Shown here: positions 14,715 through 21,941 of the stretch, piece by piece
Layout of the letters: the number at the start of each line of letters is the position of its first letter
Position numbering within the stretch: position 1 is the first letter of the stretch
Source of the DNA: Isosphaeraceae bacterium
GTDB taxonomy: Bacteria > Planctomycetota > Planctomycetia > Isosphaerales > Isosphaeraceae
DNA length: 44,693 bases
Direction of reading: 5' to 3'
Assembly (NCBI GenBank): GCA_021324445.1
Contig: JAJPJC010000297.1
Span: 1 to 44,693 of the forward strand
Translations under genes and position numbers: made by a program
The notes under the pieces: model-generated
Told to the model about the DNA's origin: nothing
What the model saw: the letters and a program-made list of their open reading frames with translations, nothing else
Database searches by the model: none

Positions 14715-15326
14715 CTATTGATACTTCGTTACCTGGTCATAGGTCACGTTGACGGTCACGCTCGCCGAGGTGTCCGTGTTGACCGCCTGGACGCACCACT
14801 GGCCCGGTCCCAGGAACACGGCGACCGAGTAGTCGCTGCTGGCCGACCACGATCCGGAGGAACTCGCCGGCGCCGCGGTGAAGGTCGCCGTCTGGGCGAT
14901 GTAGTACGCCAGGTCATTCGTCGAGTAGGCGTTGATCGTACCCGCCGCGAGGGTGATCGCGGCGCCCGCGATCGACGAGACCGTGACCACCTCGCCGAGT
15001 TTCGACCCGGATGCCTGCTGGATCAGGAACTGCATGCCCTTTTGCAGGCTGCCGGCCGAGTTGAGCGTGATCGTGGTGGCGCCCGCCGAGGCGCTGGACG
15101 CGAAGGTCAAAGGCGCCGACGAGCCCGCGGCATAGACCTTGTAGATGTTGAAGGTCGTCTGCTTGGACGGCGCGGTCGAACCGGTGATGAGCTCCAGTGT
15201 GAGCTGGGTCTCGACGACGGTGGACCCGTCGTAGAACGCGGCGGCGTCCTTGGAGCCGCCGGCGGCGATCGACACGGCGTTGATCAGGTTGCCGACGGTG
15301 CCGGCACTGTAGACGGGGGCAGCCAT
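14715..15326 (-). CDS. Hypothetical beta-rich structural protein (203 aa)
   Basis: The ATG at 15326 (MAAPVYSAGTVGNLINAVSI) is preceded by AGGAG about 8 nt upstream, a good ribosome-binding site. The product is Ala/Ser/Thr-rich and all-beta in appearance, with a segment (about residues 70-125) in the style of phage fibre or decoration proteins: ATTITLNSAGSLQKGMQF, then VVTVSSIAGAAITLAAG. No catalytic motif is visible. It belongs to the same co-directional run as the LamG gene. Confidence 0.65.
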   Translation of the reverse strand: MAAPVYSAGTVGNLINAVSIAAGGSKDAAAFYDGSTVVETQLTLELITGSTAPSKQTTFNIYKVYAAGSSAPLTFASSASAGATTITLNSAGSLQKGMQFLIQQASGSKLGEVVTVSSIAGAAITLAAGTINAYSTNDLAYYIAQTATFTAAPASSSGSWSASSDYSVAVFLGPGQWCVQAVNTDTSASVTVNVTYDQVTKYQ

Positions 15327-15329
15327 CAG

Positions 15330-15482
15330 TTAACTCCTGAGCGCGGCGGCGATCTGGGCGGCGGTGATGGCCAGGGCCCGCGGTTCGCCGGGGCTGCCCG
15401 AGAAGCGGTAGCCCCAGAGGACCGCGTTTCTCTCCGTGATGAGTGGAAGCAGGTGCGCAATGTGCCGAAAGCCGCTCGCCAT
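15330..15482 (-). CDS. Small 50-residue protein
   Basis: ATG at 15482 opens a 50-codon frame ending with TAA at 15330: MASGFRHIAHLLPLITERNA, then VLWGYRFSGSPGEPR, ending AQIAAALRS. It looks like a genuine small protein (helix, aromatic strand, helix), while the longer overlapping frame in this interval is Arg/Ser/Pro-rich junk. Its stop lies 3 nt before the next ATG, and its last codons contain that gene's ribosome-binding site, so the two are probably coupled. Its own upstream is AT-rich with no clear Shine-Dalgarno site. Function unknown. Confidence 0.6.
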   Translation of the reverse strand: MASGFRHIAHLLPLITERNAVLWGYRFSGSPGEPRALAITAAQIAAALRS

Positions 15483-15512
15483 GTCGATATTAAAGAGAAA
15501 CTTATATATTTG

Positions 15513-15971
15513 CTATTCTTCAAACATCACGTAGCCGCGAACATCCACCGCGGCCTGCGCCGTCGCTTCGAAGCCAAGCATGCCGCCGCCCTTGAGGATG
15601 ATCTCCTGGCCGAGCGGCGCCAGGTACTCGTACCCGAGCTGGGGGTGCACCGTGATCGTCTTGAGGATGTTGCCGTAGACCGGCTCGGAGGCGTGCGCCG
15701 GGCTCTGGGCCGCCGAGGTCTGGAAGGTCTCGGTGAGCTCTTCCTCGTTGGGCGTGATCGTCAGCGAGCTCGGGGATGTGATGTCGGTGGCGATCCGGCC
15801 GATCCGGATCTGCACCGGCACCGCGGAGTTGCTCGTGCCGTCGAAGTAGAACCCGTACCCTTGCACCCGGACCCGCTGGTTGGCCGCGGCCTTGACGCGG
15901 GCGACGGTCAGCGAGCTGGCGGCGGGAAGGGCCGTGGAGGGAATGTTGGCCTGGCCTTGAAGAGCTGCCAT
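15513..15971 (-). CDS. Hypothetical phage structural protein (152 aa)
   Basis: The 152-residue product begins MAALQGQANIPSTALPAASS, is beta-rich and ends GYVMFEE. It includes a strand pair GYGFYFDGTSNSAVPVQIRI and a Thr/Glu-rich stretch near residue 80. The style and setting fit a head or fibre accessory protein. An AGGA stretch precedes the ATG but is not decisive. No family recognised. Confidence 0.6.
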   Translation of the reverse strand: MAALQGQANIPSTALPAASSLTVARVKAAANQRVRVQGYGFYFDGTSNSAVPVQIRIGRIATDITSPSSLTITPNEEELTETFQTSAAQSPAHASEPVYGNILKTITVHPQLGYEYLAPLGQEIILKGGGMLGFEATAQAAVDVRGYVMFEE

Positions 15972-16007
15972 GAGGATTGGTCCTGTGGGTCCTGGTTTCG
16001 CGAGTTG

Positions 16008-16142
16008 CTTGTTAGTTGTTATTGGTTATTTGTTATTGGTTATTTGTTATTGGTCTGGAGCAAGGCGGCGCGGGCGTGCCGCCCGGCCACTGTTCGTCAC
16101 CGGCCAATCACAAATAACCAATCACAAATAACCAATAACAAG
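16008..16142. repeat. Heptamer inverted-repeat element 7 (TTATTGG family)
   Basis: The left array (16009-16054) has repeated GTTATTGGTTATTT units. The right array (16104-16142) is the inverse, with AATAACCAAT and CACAAATAACC units. About 50 nt lie between them. The right arm runs into the end of the TPR glycosyltransferase gene and supplies its last codons and stop. Confidence 0.9.
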
Positions 16143-17624
16143 GGAGCGGACGACCGAGCGCAGCACGGCGGCCATGCGATCGAAGACGCCTTCCCAGTCG
16201 CCGGGACGGCGCTGCCGGAACAGCCGGACAGCCGGATACCACGGAGAGTCGTCGCGGTCGAGGAACCAGCGCCAGTCTGGCGGCTGGGCCAGCGCGATCC
16301 AGATGGGACACCCCAGGGTCCCGGCCAGGTGGGCGATCCCGGTGTCACAGGCGATCACCAGGTCGAGCCGGTCCAGGACGGCGGCCGTGTCGAGCCAGTC
16401 GCCGGCGGCGTACTCCGGTCCGAGGGTGTGGACCCGCGGGTCAAGGGCGTCGGAATGTCCTTGCTGGAGGCTGACGAGGCTCACGCCGGGAACATCGGCC
16501 AACCGCGCGAGCATCCCGGGCGGAAACGACCGGCGGCGGTCGAGCCGGTGGCGCGGGTCGCCCCGCCAGCAGACGCCCGCGCGGACCGCGGCGCCGGCGA
16601 GGATCGGCTCCAGGCGCTCGCGCCAGGCTTCGGCCAGCCGCTCCGGCGCGCGGAGGTACGGCGCCGGGGGGATGTCGTCGAGCGTCGCGCCCAGGACGCC
16701 CGGCAGTGCCATCAGACTGCACTGGGTATCATGGGGCGGGATCGGGCGGTTGTAGTCGACCACGGCGTCGACCCCCTCGACGAGGCGGAGCAGCCGCGTC
16801 AACGCGGGATCGCAGGCGACGATCAGGCGCCCGACGCGCTCGCGAGCCCGCGCCGCGTAGCGAACGAACTGGATCGCGTCGCCGGCTCCGTGGTTGTTGT
16901 AGAGCAGGAGGGTGGCCTCGGGGGCGTGGCAGCCGTCCCAGAGCGGCCGGTCGGTCACCATCCGCCGGCAGCGCGCGATCTCCGGCCGGTCGTGCTGGCG
17001 GCTCCAGTCCGTCCACCCGGCGAAGTCCCCCTGGGCGAGCCGGCACTGGCCGCGGCGGTGATAGGGCTCAGGGCTGTCGGGGACCAGGGCGCAGCAATGG
17101 TCCCAGAGCTGGATTGCCTCCGGCCAGTGCCCAGCCTCCTGGTGCGCCATCGCCAGGGTGGCGATCCGGTCGGGGCAGCCGGGGTCGAGTTCGAGGGCTC
17201 GAGTGAACTCGCCAATCGCGGAATCGAGATTCTCGACCGGGGCGCCCCGTTCCCAGTTCTCGATCCGCCAATGGCCCAGCAGGGCACGCGCCGGCAGGTA
17301 TTCGGGATCGATCTCCAGGGACTCGCCCAGGATAATCTCAGCCTCTCTCAGCCGCCCCTGGTCGCGGACGGCAGCGGCCAGGTTGTACAGCCGCACGGCA
17401 CTGGGCGCGAGCCGGCAGGCCAGCCGGTAAGCGGATTCGGCCTTGCGGTAAGCGCCGCGCTGGCGGAGCACGCCTCCCAGGTTCGAGAGCGCCTTGGGGT
17501 TGTGGGGATCGAGCCGCAGGGCCTGGAGGAAGAGGGACTCCGCATCGCGGGCCTGGCCGCGGCGCAGTGCGGCCACGCCCTCGGCGATGAGCGCGGCGGG
17601 GTCTTCCGCGATCGGTGTGGTCAT
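16122..17624 (-). CDS. TPR protein with glycosyltransferase (GT9/GT41-like) domain
   Basis: This 500-residue protein starts at ATG 17624, overlapping the previous stop by ATGA. Residues about 5-200 are tetratricopeptide repeats (AESLFLQALRLDPHNPKALS, LESLEIDPEYLPARALLG). Residues about 220-490 resemble the GT-B fold transferase of TPR/OGT-like and heptosyltransferase-like proteins, with LLYNNHGAGDAIQFVRY and the late motif CDTGIAHLAGTLGCPIW followed by DWRWFLDRDDSPWYP. It probably glycosylates a protein or surface glycan. Such genes are common in planctomycetes, but a position inside a phage structural run is unusual and suggests virion or receptor glycosylation. The last residues (SLVIGYL) and the stop come from repeat element 7. 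Confidence 0.8.
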   Translation of the reverse strand: MTTPIAEDPAALIAEGVAALRRGQARDAESLFLQALRLDPHNPKALSNLGGVLRQRGAYRKAESAYRLACRLAPSAVRLYNLAAAVRDQGRLREAEIILGESLEIDPEYLPARALLGHWRIENWERGAPVENLDSAIGEFTRALELDPGCPDRIATLAMAHQEAGHWPEAIQLWDHCCALVPDSPEPYHRRGQCRLAQGDFAGWTDWSRQHDRPEIARCRRMVTDRPLWDGCHAPEATLLLYNNHGAGDAIQFVRYAARARERVGRLIVACDPALTRLLRLVEGVDAVVDYNRPIPPHDTQCSLMALPGVLGATLDDIPPAPYLRAPERLAEAWRERLEPILAGAAVRAGVCWRGDPRHRLDRRRSFPPGMLARLADVPGVSLVSLQQGHSDALDPRVHTLGPEYAAGDWLDTAAVLDRLDLVIACDTGIAHLAGTLGCPIWIALAQPPDWRWFLDRDDSPWYPAVRLFRQRRPGDWEGVFDRMAAVLRSVVRSLVIGYL

Positions 17625-18319
17625 CGGCTGAGCTTGCACCCGAAAAGCGTGCTGGGCTCGGCACTATTGCCGAAGGGCCCCCAACGCACCTGGACCCGCG
17701 CGAGCACGTCATCGAGTTCCTGGCGAATCCGCTGGACCTTCTTGTCGAAGTCGCCGCGCTCGGTGCGCGCCTCCTGAAGATACCGTTGGAGAAGGACGGT
17801 CAGCACCGTCGCCTCCCGGAGCTCGCGGATGTCGTAGATCCAGGAGGACTGGCGGTCGACGTCGCTCCCGATGCTGTCGTCGATGGCGAACCGCCGCTTG
17901 ATGTTGTACGACGCTTCCTCAATCTGCGTCGAGAGCGTGGGGACCGCGAATTGGACTAAAGGCACGCCACCGGCTCCCGGCGGTTGGCCAATATACAGGT
18001 CCTGGTGCGCGTGCCTCAAGGTGATGGAGTTCCCACTGACGGAGTCGATCGCCAGCAGCGTACCGCCGCCGGGGAAGCTTGTCTTGGGTTGCGTAAGCCA
18101 GCAGACCTGATTGGGCGCGACCCCGTTGGCCTGGAAGTTCACCGATGCCGACGTGAGCACCCAAGGCGACTCTGGAGAGAAGCTTCCGTCGGTGCCTGCC
18201 GCCATCCGCTGCCAGGCCGGGCAGAGGATGGGGAAATCACCGCCGGCGCGCACGAGGATGTCCTCGTCCGTACAGTACGTTGGGCTCGTTTGTGACGGCA
18301 GACTTGTACTGAGGGGCAT
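17621..18319 (-). CDS. Head-tail connector-like protein
   Basis: The 232-residue product begins MPLSTSLPSQTSPTYCTDED and has an early ILVRAGGDFPIL segment, a beta-rich middle (residues about 55-125) and a long helical C-terminal part with paired helices (EASYNIKRRFAIDD, then LREATVLTVLLQRYLQEA and FDKKVQRIRQELDDVLARV). Helical connector proteins of the gp6/gp15 type commonly start with such a threonine/aspartate-rich segment, and the gene follows the capsid and small head genes. The assignment is from layout and general pattern, not from a diagnostic motif. It is coupled to the next gene by ATGA. Confidence 0.5.
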   Translation of the reverse strand: MPLSTSLPSQTSPTYCTDEDILVRAGGDFPILCPAWQRMAAGTDGSFSPESPWVLTSASVNFQANGVAPNQVCWLTQPKTSFPGGGTLLAIDSVSGNSITLRHAHQDLYIGQPPGAGGVPLVQFAVPTLSTQIEEASYNIKRRFAIDDSIGSDVDRQSSWIYDIRELREATVLTVLLQRYLQEARTERGDFDKKVQRIRQELDDVLARVQVRWGPFGNSAEPSTLFGCKLSR

Positions 18320-18323
18320 TGAC

Positions 18324-18611
18324 GTGTATCATTCTCGGGTGGAGGCACGGGTCCCCGAAATCGTGGTCGTGCATCACAAGGACGGTTGCAGGACCTATGC
18401 CACTCGCGACAGCTTGGAGAGCCCTGATTCGGATTGCCACGGAGAGGAGCATCTCCGAGCGATGGAAGGTCGTCGGGCCCTCGGCCCATCAGGGGCCACA
18501 GCGAATCCACGGACGGCCGAGATCGCCATTGGCAAGGTCGGCTCCCAGGCGAAGCTGACTATCCCCCAGGTGATGGATTTGGTTTGCGCGTCCAAGCAGG
18601 GCATCTTCTAG
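18324..18611 (+). CDS. Possible small protein on the opposite strand
   Basis: This frame has GTG starts at 18324, 18339 and 18363 and ends at TAG 18609-18611. From residue 14 it reads VVVHHKDGCRTY and ends MDLVCASKQGIF, a protein-like composition, unlike the Arg-rich frames opposite it. It would be divergent from the connector gene and convergent with the metallopeptidase gene, sharing a CTAG at the two stops. No promoter or good ribosome-binding site is seen. If it is not real, 18320-18607 holds no gene. Confidence 0.35.
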   Translation: MYHSRVEARVPEIVVVHHKDGCRTYATRDSLESPDSDCHGEEHLRAMEGRRALGPSGATANPRTAEIAIGKVGSQAKLTIPQVMDLVCASKQGIF

Positions 18612-19219
18612 CCGCCCTCGCTCTTCGAGGTCGCCCTCCGGATCCGTTTCGCGGCCATGGGAACTGCGGAAATGAGTCGCGGGGCGGCCATCGCACGCGG
18701 CTCGGCGGTTGGCAGCTTCGCGGTTACTCTCCGGTGCACACCAGGCGATCGTGCCGGACCAGCCGCCCTCTTGTCCGTCCGGGGCGGCTGCTTTGCCGCT
18801 GGCTTCTGCTTTACCGGGGGCGGGATCCGACTCCACTTGTTAACAATCGCCTTGCCTCGTCGCTTGAGTCCCACCAGGCTCTGGGCGATCGCCTCGATTG
18901 CCTGTTCCTGCAATGTGTTCAGCAATCCTTTCGTGACATAAAACGGCGCGAAGTGCAAATGCAACAGTTCGTGGACGATCGTGGTCTCGGGATCGGGCGG
19001 GAAATCCGCATCCTCGGGATCGTCGAGCGGGTCGCGGATGTGGATGCTCGCGCGCTTCAGCTCGGGCTGGTAGCGGTTACAGCCTTCGCACTCATCGCTG
19101 TGCATCGCTCGCTCGCGCCTGGCCGCGACCTTGACCTCCCAGTCCTGGAGGCGGAGGATCCGCTGCCATTCCCGGAGCCAGGCATCGAGTTGCTTCTGCG
19201 AGGGCGTTTTGGCTTTCAC
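18608..19219 (-). CDS. Zincin-like metallopeptidase candidate (HELLH)
   Basis: A GTG start at 19219 (GTG AAA GCC AAA) is chosen because GAGAGGA lies 11-12 nt upstream and the frame above it is repeat DNA. The 203-residue product has a helix-rich amino part (QLDAWLREWQRILRLQDWEV), a C-x-x-C pair (residues 44 and 47), and TTIVHELLHLHFAPF with the zincin HExxH motif at residues 83-87. The rest is a basic, Pro/Ala-rich tail with no fold. It could process virion proteins or be a host-type SprT/zincin relative. The third zinc ligand cannot be assigned by eye. Confidence 0.6.
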   Translation of the reverse strand: MKAKTPSQKQLDAWLREWQRILRLQDWEVKVAARRERAMHSDECEGCNRYQPELKRASIHIRDPLDDPEDADFPPDPETTIVHELLHLHFAPFYVTKGLLNTLQEQAIEAIAQSLVGLKRRGKAIVNKWSRIPPPVKQKPAAKQPPRTDKRAAGPARSPGVHRRVTAKLPTAEPRAMAAPRLISAVPMAAKRIRRATSKSEGG

Positions 19220-19246
19220 CTTTGGCAGAGTCCTCTCGAAAGATTG

Positions 19247-19302
19247 CGGACGGAGGATGAAGGAGCAGACGGCCGTTCCTCCGTCCTCATTCTTCCATCC
19301 TC
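19247..19302. repeat. Repeat element 8 (GGAGGAT / ATCCTCC-like)
   Basis: GGACGGAGGATGAAGGAG (19248-19265) faces TTCCTCCGTCCTCATTC and TTCCATCCTC (19276-19302). The arms pair over most of their length with a short central loop. On the minus strand, the right arm supplies the last codons and stop of the 82-residue protein gene. Confidence 0.75.
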
Positions 19303-19535
19303 GGCGCTCCTCTCGACGAGCGGTGATACTGTGGCCACCCGCTCGGGGCCTGGTGGCCCATCTGCGTACCGCCATCGGGGCGGTGATGCTCGGGCCTGCC
19401 ACCCGCGGCGTGGTGCTCGCCCTGGGGAGAGCTGCCTTGCGCGGGGCGGGGTGGGTTCGCGGCGACTCTCGGGGAGCAATCGGCACGTTCGTCGATGACT
19501 TCCCGGGCGGGCGTGGGATAGCGGGGCTCGGTCAT
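19287..19535 (-). CDS. Hypothetical phage head-region protein (82 aa)
   Basis: ATG at 19535 (MTEPRYPTPAREVIDERADC) is preceded by GAGGGA 5-6 nt upstream, which decides the start. The product is polar and rich in Pro, His, Gly and Arg, with little predicted fold and no known motif. Its stop codon is formed inside repeat element 8, so the C-terminus (RMEE) may be repeat-derived. Unknown function; it moves with head genes. Confidence 0.55.
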   Translation of the reverse strand: MTEPRYPTPAREVIDERADCSPRVAANPPRPAQGSSPQGEHHAAGGRPEHHRPDGGTQMGHQAPSGWPQYHRSSRGAPRMEE

Positions 19536-19629
19536 GGATCCCTCGTGAGGAATGGCGATCCCTCTCCCCACGTGGGGGGAAGGACGCTGCGCTCGTGGCG
19601 GAATTCCACCGTTCACACGGCCGGTGTGA

Positions 19630-19977
19630 TCACCTGCCGCGCTTGAACCCACTGGCCGGGAGTCCCCCGCCGGTGAAGGGATGCACGGGGACAGCGCCCG
19701 CGGCCGGCGTGTCCGCCGCGGCCGGTTGGGGCATCTGAGCCAAGCCGACGTCGAAGCGGTGGTTCGGCGGCTTCACGGGGCTGGACATGCCGCCAAGCGG
19801 CATCGTACCGCTACGGCGGTCGCCGGCGCGGGGCTCGTTGGCCGGACGAACGGTGGAGGGATTCTTGTCCAGCGGTAAATAGCCGTTGGCCGCCCGGTTG
19901 CCGGGATCGGTGTTGTTCGGGGGCTTCACGGCTCCGCGGAGGGCGCTGCCGCGGACGGGGATGTCTTTGGCGTTCAC
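19630..19977 (-). CDS. Hypothetical phage head-region protein (115 aa)
   Basis: The start is GTG at 19977 with GGAG about 8 nt upstream. The product (MNAKDIPVRGSALRGAVKPP) is rich in Pro, Asn, Gly and Arg. It has two related KPPN segments (KPPNNTDPGNRAA and VKPPNHRFDVG), suggesting a short internal repeat, and ends GFKRGR. Such flexible basic proteins occur near capsid genes, but no family is recognised. Confidence 0.55.
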   Translation of the reverse strand: MNAKDIPVRGSALRGAVKPPNNTDPGNRAANGYLPLDKNPSTVRPANEPRAGDRRSGTMPLGGMSSPVKPPNHRFDVGLAQMPQPAAADTPAAGAVPVHPFTGGGLPASGFKRGR

Positions 19978-20226
19978 TTCGTTCGCTCCAGTGTTCAGAG
20001 TCGTTGCGCTTCAGTACTCGGTTTTCAGGGTTCGTGGTTCAGCAAGACGTCCGCCGCCCGATAAGGCGTCCGCGCCCTTTTGAGTACCGTGTTACCTCCA
20101 GCCGGGCTACTCAGCCCGCGGCGTTGGACGGTGCCGCAGCCGAGGCGTCGTCTATCGTGGTGGTGATCCCCGTGACTACACGGTGTACAGGCCCTGGCGG
20201 CCCGAGAGTCGAGGTTCGGCGTCGAG

Positions 20227-20652
20227 TTAGACTTTTTCCTTCGCCGCTCGGGGGTGCTTGGGGTGGAGCCGGATCGGGACCAGGTCAGCCGGGGCTGGTG
20301 CCGTGTCGGAGTCGCAGATGACGCGGTGCGTCCGCTCCGGGATCGCCAGGCCGAACGCCCGGTAGGCCTCGTCGATCATCGCCGTCGCCGCCGCGGCCAG
20401 AGCGTGCAGCTTGGAGATCTCGCACTCGGCCTGTCCGAGGCCCCCCTGGATCTGCGCCAGCTCGGCGGGGAAGACGACGGCCCGGCCCTCCTCCTTGGGC
20501 GCCCGGTGGTAGCGCTCGCAAAGCTGACCCAGGAGCAAGGCCACTCGGTGGATCTCATGGTTGGTTCGCGCCCGGTCGACCAGGACCTTGGAAAGCCCCA
20601 TCCGGTCAGCCTGGGCATCGAGATAGAAGGGAGTGCCGCGGAAGTGCCACAT
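20227..20652 (-). CDS. Hypothetical helical head-region protein (141 aa)
   Basis: ATG at 20652 (MWHFRGTPFYLDAQADRMGL) is the first start outside repeat element 10. The product is mainly helical, with a segment RVALLLGQLCERYHRAP and a C-terminal half LHALAAAATAMIDEAYRAFG, then a Pro/Lys-rich tail. It directly follows the capsid gene. No Shine-Dalgarno sequence is clear. The 249-nt spacer downstream (19978-20226) holds no confident gene; a short frame there lacks a normal start. Confidence 0.6.
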   Translation of the reverse strand: MWHFRGTPFYLDAQADRMGLSKVLVDRARTNHEIHRVALLLGQLCERYHRAPKEEGRAVVFPAELAQIQGGLGQAECEISKLHALAAAATAMIDEAYRAFGLAIPERTHRVICDSDTAPAPADLVPIRLHPKHPRAAKEKV

Positions 20653-20654
20653 AT

Positions 20655-20801
20655 TCTTTTGTCCGTCGTCCGTCGTCCGTCGTAGGGGTACCGTCCCGTG
20701 CGCCGTCTCCGCCGTCGTCCGAATGCCTCGTCGTTCGGGCAAGGGCCGTCAGCCGGCGTCGCCGAACAGCGCACAACGGATGACGGACAACGGACAAAAG
20801 G
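20655..20801. repeat. Heptamer inverted-repeat element 10 (GTCCGTC family)
   Basis: TTTTGTCCGTCGTCCGTCG and further copies at 20657-20682 are matched by ATGACGGACAACGGACAAAAG at 20780-20800. The inner ends carry ACCGTCCCGTG- and GACGGT-like words that may extend the stem. It fills the spacer between the capsid gene and the 141-residue gene. Confidence 0.85.
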
Positions 20802-20803
20802 AA

Positions 20804-21941
20804 TCAGTTAGCCGAGAACGCCGTGATCCCCTGGACCCAGGCGTGATGCGGCTCGTTGACGACCTCGATGGCCAGCTCGGCGATCCAATCCCCCTCGACC
20901 ATGTCCCCACGGCTGCCGCGAAGCTGCCAGAACGGGTTCCGCTTATTGCGGATATAGACCTCGGACGAAGTCAGGGCGATGGCAGTGAAGGGCTGCAGGA
21001 GTGGCGCCTCGACAATGGTAACGCCGTGAAGGAACGGGGCTTCGAATACGTTGATCGGAGTGCCGAAGGCCGTCTCGCCGGCCGGCACGCGCTGGATCGC
21101 CTGGCCCCAGGTCGCAAAGCCGCTCATGAAGTTGGTCGAGACGAGCAGAAGATCCGGCTCGCCGCCGCCTTGACGTGCTGCCTGGAGTGTGTCGCGGATC
21201 AGGTCGGTCGCCCCGTAGGCACTGGCGTTGGTCGGGCTGGTGGTGTTGTTCGTCTGGAGGATGTACTTCAGGCCGTTCATCTTGGCTGTGATGCCGACCG
21301 CATCATTGGGCGCCTGGGCCTGGCCGTAGTAGATGCAGTTCTCGATGTCGTCGACCATGTTTTGCAGTTGCACGGTCATGTTGAAGTCGAACGGCGTCTG
21401 GATGCCGCCCGGCATCACTTGGGCGCGTGCCGTCTGTGCGGACCCGCCGACCTGCACCGGGAACTGAAACGTCTGGCAATACTGGGTGCGCGACACGCCG
21501 ACGGTGGTCAGACCGGTCTGGTTGACCTCGGCGCCTGTTCGGGCGTTGCCCACCAGCGCAATGTTGAGGTTGCCGCTGGAACCCGCCCCGATCGAGGAGA
21601 GTCCCGTGAGGTAGCTCCCGGTGGGAGGCGCGGTGTACGTCCCCGAGACGATGGTCGACACGCCGCGCGTGACGTTGATCGTGGTGGAAGAGGTCGGGTC
21701 GCCGTTGATCTGCACCCGCTCGACGTTCCCCGTTGCCGGGTCGGTCAGGTCGAGCAGGTCATGGTTCATCAAGAAGGTCGCGTCGCCCACGGTCAGACTG
21801 GTCGTGCTGCTGGAGGAGACTGCAGTGGCCAGGTAGGTGCCCCGACCCCGGTACTGATGGGTGTACATCAGGAAGTCCACCCGCTCGACCGGCACGTAGG
21901 AGAGGCGGGTCACCAGCGGGTTGCGGTTCGCGAACCAGTTG
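20804..21941 (-). CDS. Major capsid protein, main (3-prime) exon
   Basis: The reading frame encodes a capsid protein of the SU10/DUF5309 type: NWFANRNPLVTRLSYVPVE at its start, a Ser/Thr-rich beta segment, the helix VQLQNMVDDIENCIYYGQAQ, GITAKMNGLKYIL, and a beta C-terminal part ending AWVQGITAFSAN. The frame is open upstream past the internal GTG at 21913 but is cut by TAA at 21961, right at the end of a group I intron, so it has no start codon of its own. Splicing after 21942 to a first exon ending GTCACGGT restores ...DVTV-NWFANRNPLVTRL. The exact 3-prime splice site is inferred; a site after 21953 is the main alternative. Confidence 0.75.

Noticed and set aside
15326..15523. A 65-codon minus-strand frame between two structural genes
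   Set aside because: Ser/Arg/Pro-rich product; the 50-codon frame at 15330-15482 in another phase has better protein character and covers the same DNA.
14526..17777. A 1083-codon plus-strand frame
   Set aside because: It runs antisense over the LamG gene end, two small genes and the TPR glycosyltransferase, crosses a repeat element, and has an Arg/Gly-rich composition with no motif.
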